From contig NW_008709848.1 of the NCBI RefSeq assembly GCF_000327385.1, positions 1,060,893 through 1,124,892 of the forward strand: a stretch of DNA of 64,000 nucleotides, given 5' to 3'. The stretch is from Lottia gigantea (lineage: Eukaryota > Mollusca > Gastropoda > Lottiidae). The position numbers were made by a program, and so were the translations under genes. A model generated the notes under the pieces. That model searched no databases. It had not been told where the DNA came from and was given only the letters and a program-made list of their open reading frames with translations. Positions 62,076-64,000 of this stretch are shown one piece after another (position 1 is the stretch's first letter; each line of letters opens with the position of its first letter).

Positions 62076-62124
62076 CCTGATTGGCTGTATTCGGTAGAGT
62101 ACAATCCAATCAAATTGGTGCATT
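62076..62124 (+). repeat. Dispersed repeat C core, copy 2
   Basis: CCTGATTGGCTGTATTCG, GTACAATCCAATCA and TGCATT at the same spacing as at 51862-51910, with the same GATTGG/CCAATC inverted pair. Confidence 0.65.
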
Positions 62125-64000
62125 TGCAGGTAAAGTATTAGTTCGTAACAGCTTGACATTGTGACGATGGGGAACCATGTGTTAGTAGCGTCCGCCTAAT
62201 CTAGTTGTTTCTTGATCAAGCTGGTCGACACGTGTGAAATATAATTATAAGACAGAAGATGGAACAGCTAATTTTAAAGAATAAGAGACAGATTTATCTT
62301 GGCAAGGATCACCAACTACAGAATATCGACCATTATCGATTGGCAATGTAACATTTTCAATTTCTGAACGTTAAAGAATTACACTTTAATATTCTTAAGA
62401 TAAATGGATTACTTACAGGGCTATGGAAAATAAAGTCAAGTCAAGTCCCTTGGCTAACACGGCTAACTGAGAATAGCTTCTTTACGGTTGTCTTTTTACT
62501 CAAACCCCTTTGACTCGCCTTGATTTGGACGTTATTTTAAGTGGTTTATAAGATAAGTTTAAAAATTTAAAAAGACTGTTTCTGCCATGTGTATTTCTTG
62601 TGAGATAACCAGTCTCTTTACATTTTCCACCCCTATTAATATTCGTGAACTGCTAATGCATCAAGAGACTATATCATACATATATATATCGCTCTACTTT
62701 TATCAACGAAAAGAAACGTTATTTATATATGTTCATGGTTTAGAAGTCTTCAACAAAACAGTGTACTAAATGTTACACCCCCGTAAGCTATACTAACGTT
62801 CACTGTTCTGTTAGTGAATATATTTTTGTAACACAAAATTCAAAGAACCTTTAGTACATAACTGGAAATTCAAATTTTTCAATTTAATTTTCAACGGTCT
62901 CGTTATACATCATTAGAATTTGTATAAGGCCCCACACGAGGCCACAAACTGGATACAGTACATACATAATAGATGTTAAGGCTTATATAATTTTTAAATT
63001 AAATTCCACAAGATAGCACTGCAGCAGCGTCTACATTTCTGAAATCACAAAATAAAATCTTGGTAAGTAATTGAAATATAATACGGCGGTCAAATGATGT
63101 AGGTCAGCTCAGAATAATTGAATAAATGACCAGTCGATAATCAACTACAACATAATTTACTTTAATTTCTTTATTAAATCTCGCTAAACTAACTGGTCTC
63201 TTGCTAAATCCTTTAACTCGAAGCCAGATATCTTTATCAGATCACTCGAAGCCAAGAATCTATTTAAAGACGAATCGTATCTAAATTCATCTTGATTTGA
63301 AAGTTTATAAGCTTCTATGCTTAAGGTAGATAATCATTATCAAATTTGGCGACCGATATAGAATCATTTGTCAAATTATTTGGTTGCCTTGAATGTACAC
63401 TTCTGGAATATAGTCCTTGACCAATCACAATCTATTAGCTGCCCAAGGAATCATATTTTTCACAAAATGAAGGTATAACGAACACCGTCTGACGTTGAGA
63501 TCTCAAGGTAGTTTGTTATTGTAGCAACAATTTTATTGGATTGTTGCCTAGCTCATACAGCCAAGTAGATCCCTCGACAGACAGATCGCTGAAAATATAG
63601 TTTCGTCTGTAGTCTTTATGTAAAGGGCTCTCATTAGCTGTGTTCGCAAGCTAATCGCTATATTTACAAACTTCCGTGATACAAGAAATGTACCAATTGA
63701 TGTCAAGGTATTAGACGGAGTGTGTAATGATATTGTCAAGTTCATGGGATCAAGGCTATATCGTATAACCTACATGAATCTGAGAGAAATAAGGATGAAT
63801 TCAATTACATGTATTTATTATTAGTCGTTGCACTTAACCACTTTGGTCGTGAACAAGACTATTCTGTTACCAAAAAAACACAAGGGATATATTATGGTAT
63901 AACTCACTTCTTTAATAACAAAGCACATAACGTTTCAACACAATTTTCACGTGTCGTCATCAGATCTCGTTAAGATTTGAACGACATTTAGAAGTGGAGA
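62125..64000. other. AT-rich stretch without recognised gene
   Basis: A small hairpin (GTAGCAACAAT...ATTGTTGCC near 63521-63550) was noticed. There is no gene signal to the window end. Confidence 0.5.

Noticed and set aside
1-64000. LTR elements, Polintons or other virus-like copies; CRISPR arrays; rRNA or tRNA genes
   Set aside because: No long terminal direct repeats, no recognisable gag, pol, capsid or integrase motifs, no regularly spaced repeats of CRISPR type and no cloverleaf were seen by eye.

Overview
The window is about two-thirds A+T by eye and has the look of an invertebrate, most likely bivalve-mollusc, nuclear genome: long AT-rich non-coding stretches, one complete single-exon neuropeptide-type GPCR, many short foldback (TIR) elements, tRNA-derived SINE pieces, a 5'-truncated LINE of a type common in bivalves, two minisatellites, poly-C tracts and a 50-N assembly gap. 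The assignment to molluscs is inference from repeat style and the receptor; no sequence here proves the species.

Layout. 1-11 kb: AT-rich, foldback elements at 1-113, 7151-7330 and 8183-8430, no convincing gene. 11.3-12.3 kb: a 43-bp minisatellite. 12.3-22 kb: AT-rich, a 28-bp minisatellite (17.9-18.4 kb), a 315-bp TIR element (19.08-19.40 kb) and a few exon-like open stretches next to splice-site-like sequence (15829-16035, 21538-21686). 22-42 kb: a SINE, a 134-bp tandem duplication, dispersed repeats and small TIR elements; at 29.9-30.05 kb a minus-strand coding-like fragment. 42.29-43.44 kb: the one secure gene, a class A GPCR (+). 43.5-52 kb: foldbacks at 44.6 and 45.1 kb, then mostly unique AT-rich DNA up to the gap at 51.54 kb. 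52.8-53.34 kb: 3' end of a LINE. 54.2-54.48 kb: a minus-strand exon-like stretch related to the 29.9 kb fragment. 54.9-64 kb: dispersed repeats and otherwise featureless AT-rich DNA.

The most interesting observation is at the 3' end of the GPCR. Its UGA stop lies in the exact context UGA-CUA-G known for programmed stop-codon readthrough in animals (including mammalian opioid-receptor GPCR genes). The same frame then stays open for 35 coding-like codons and ends in -SAL, a class I PDZ-ligand shape, before a second UGA that is again followed by CUAG. A three-fold cluster of the palindrome TTCCGGAA lies 0.7-0.8 kb upstream of the same gene.

No tRNA or rRNA gene, CRISPR array, LTR retrotransposon, Polinton or other virus-like element was recognised. 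Apart from the receptor and the LINE, protein-coding claims here are weak, because at this base composition dozens of open stretches of 50-100 codons are expected by chance.
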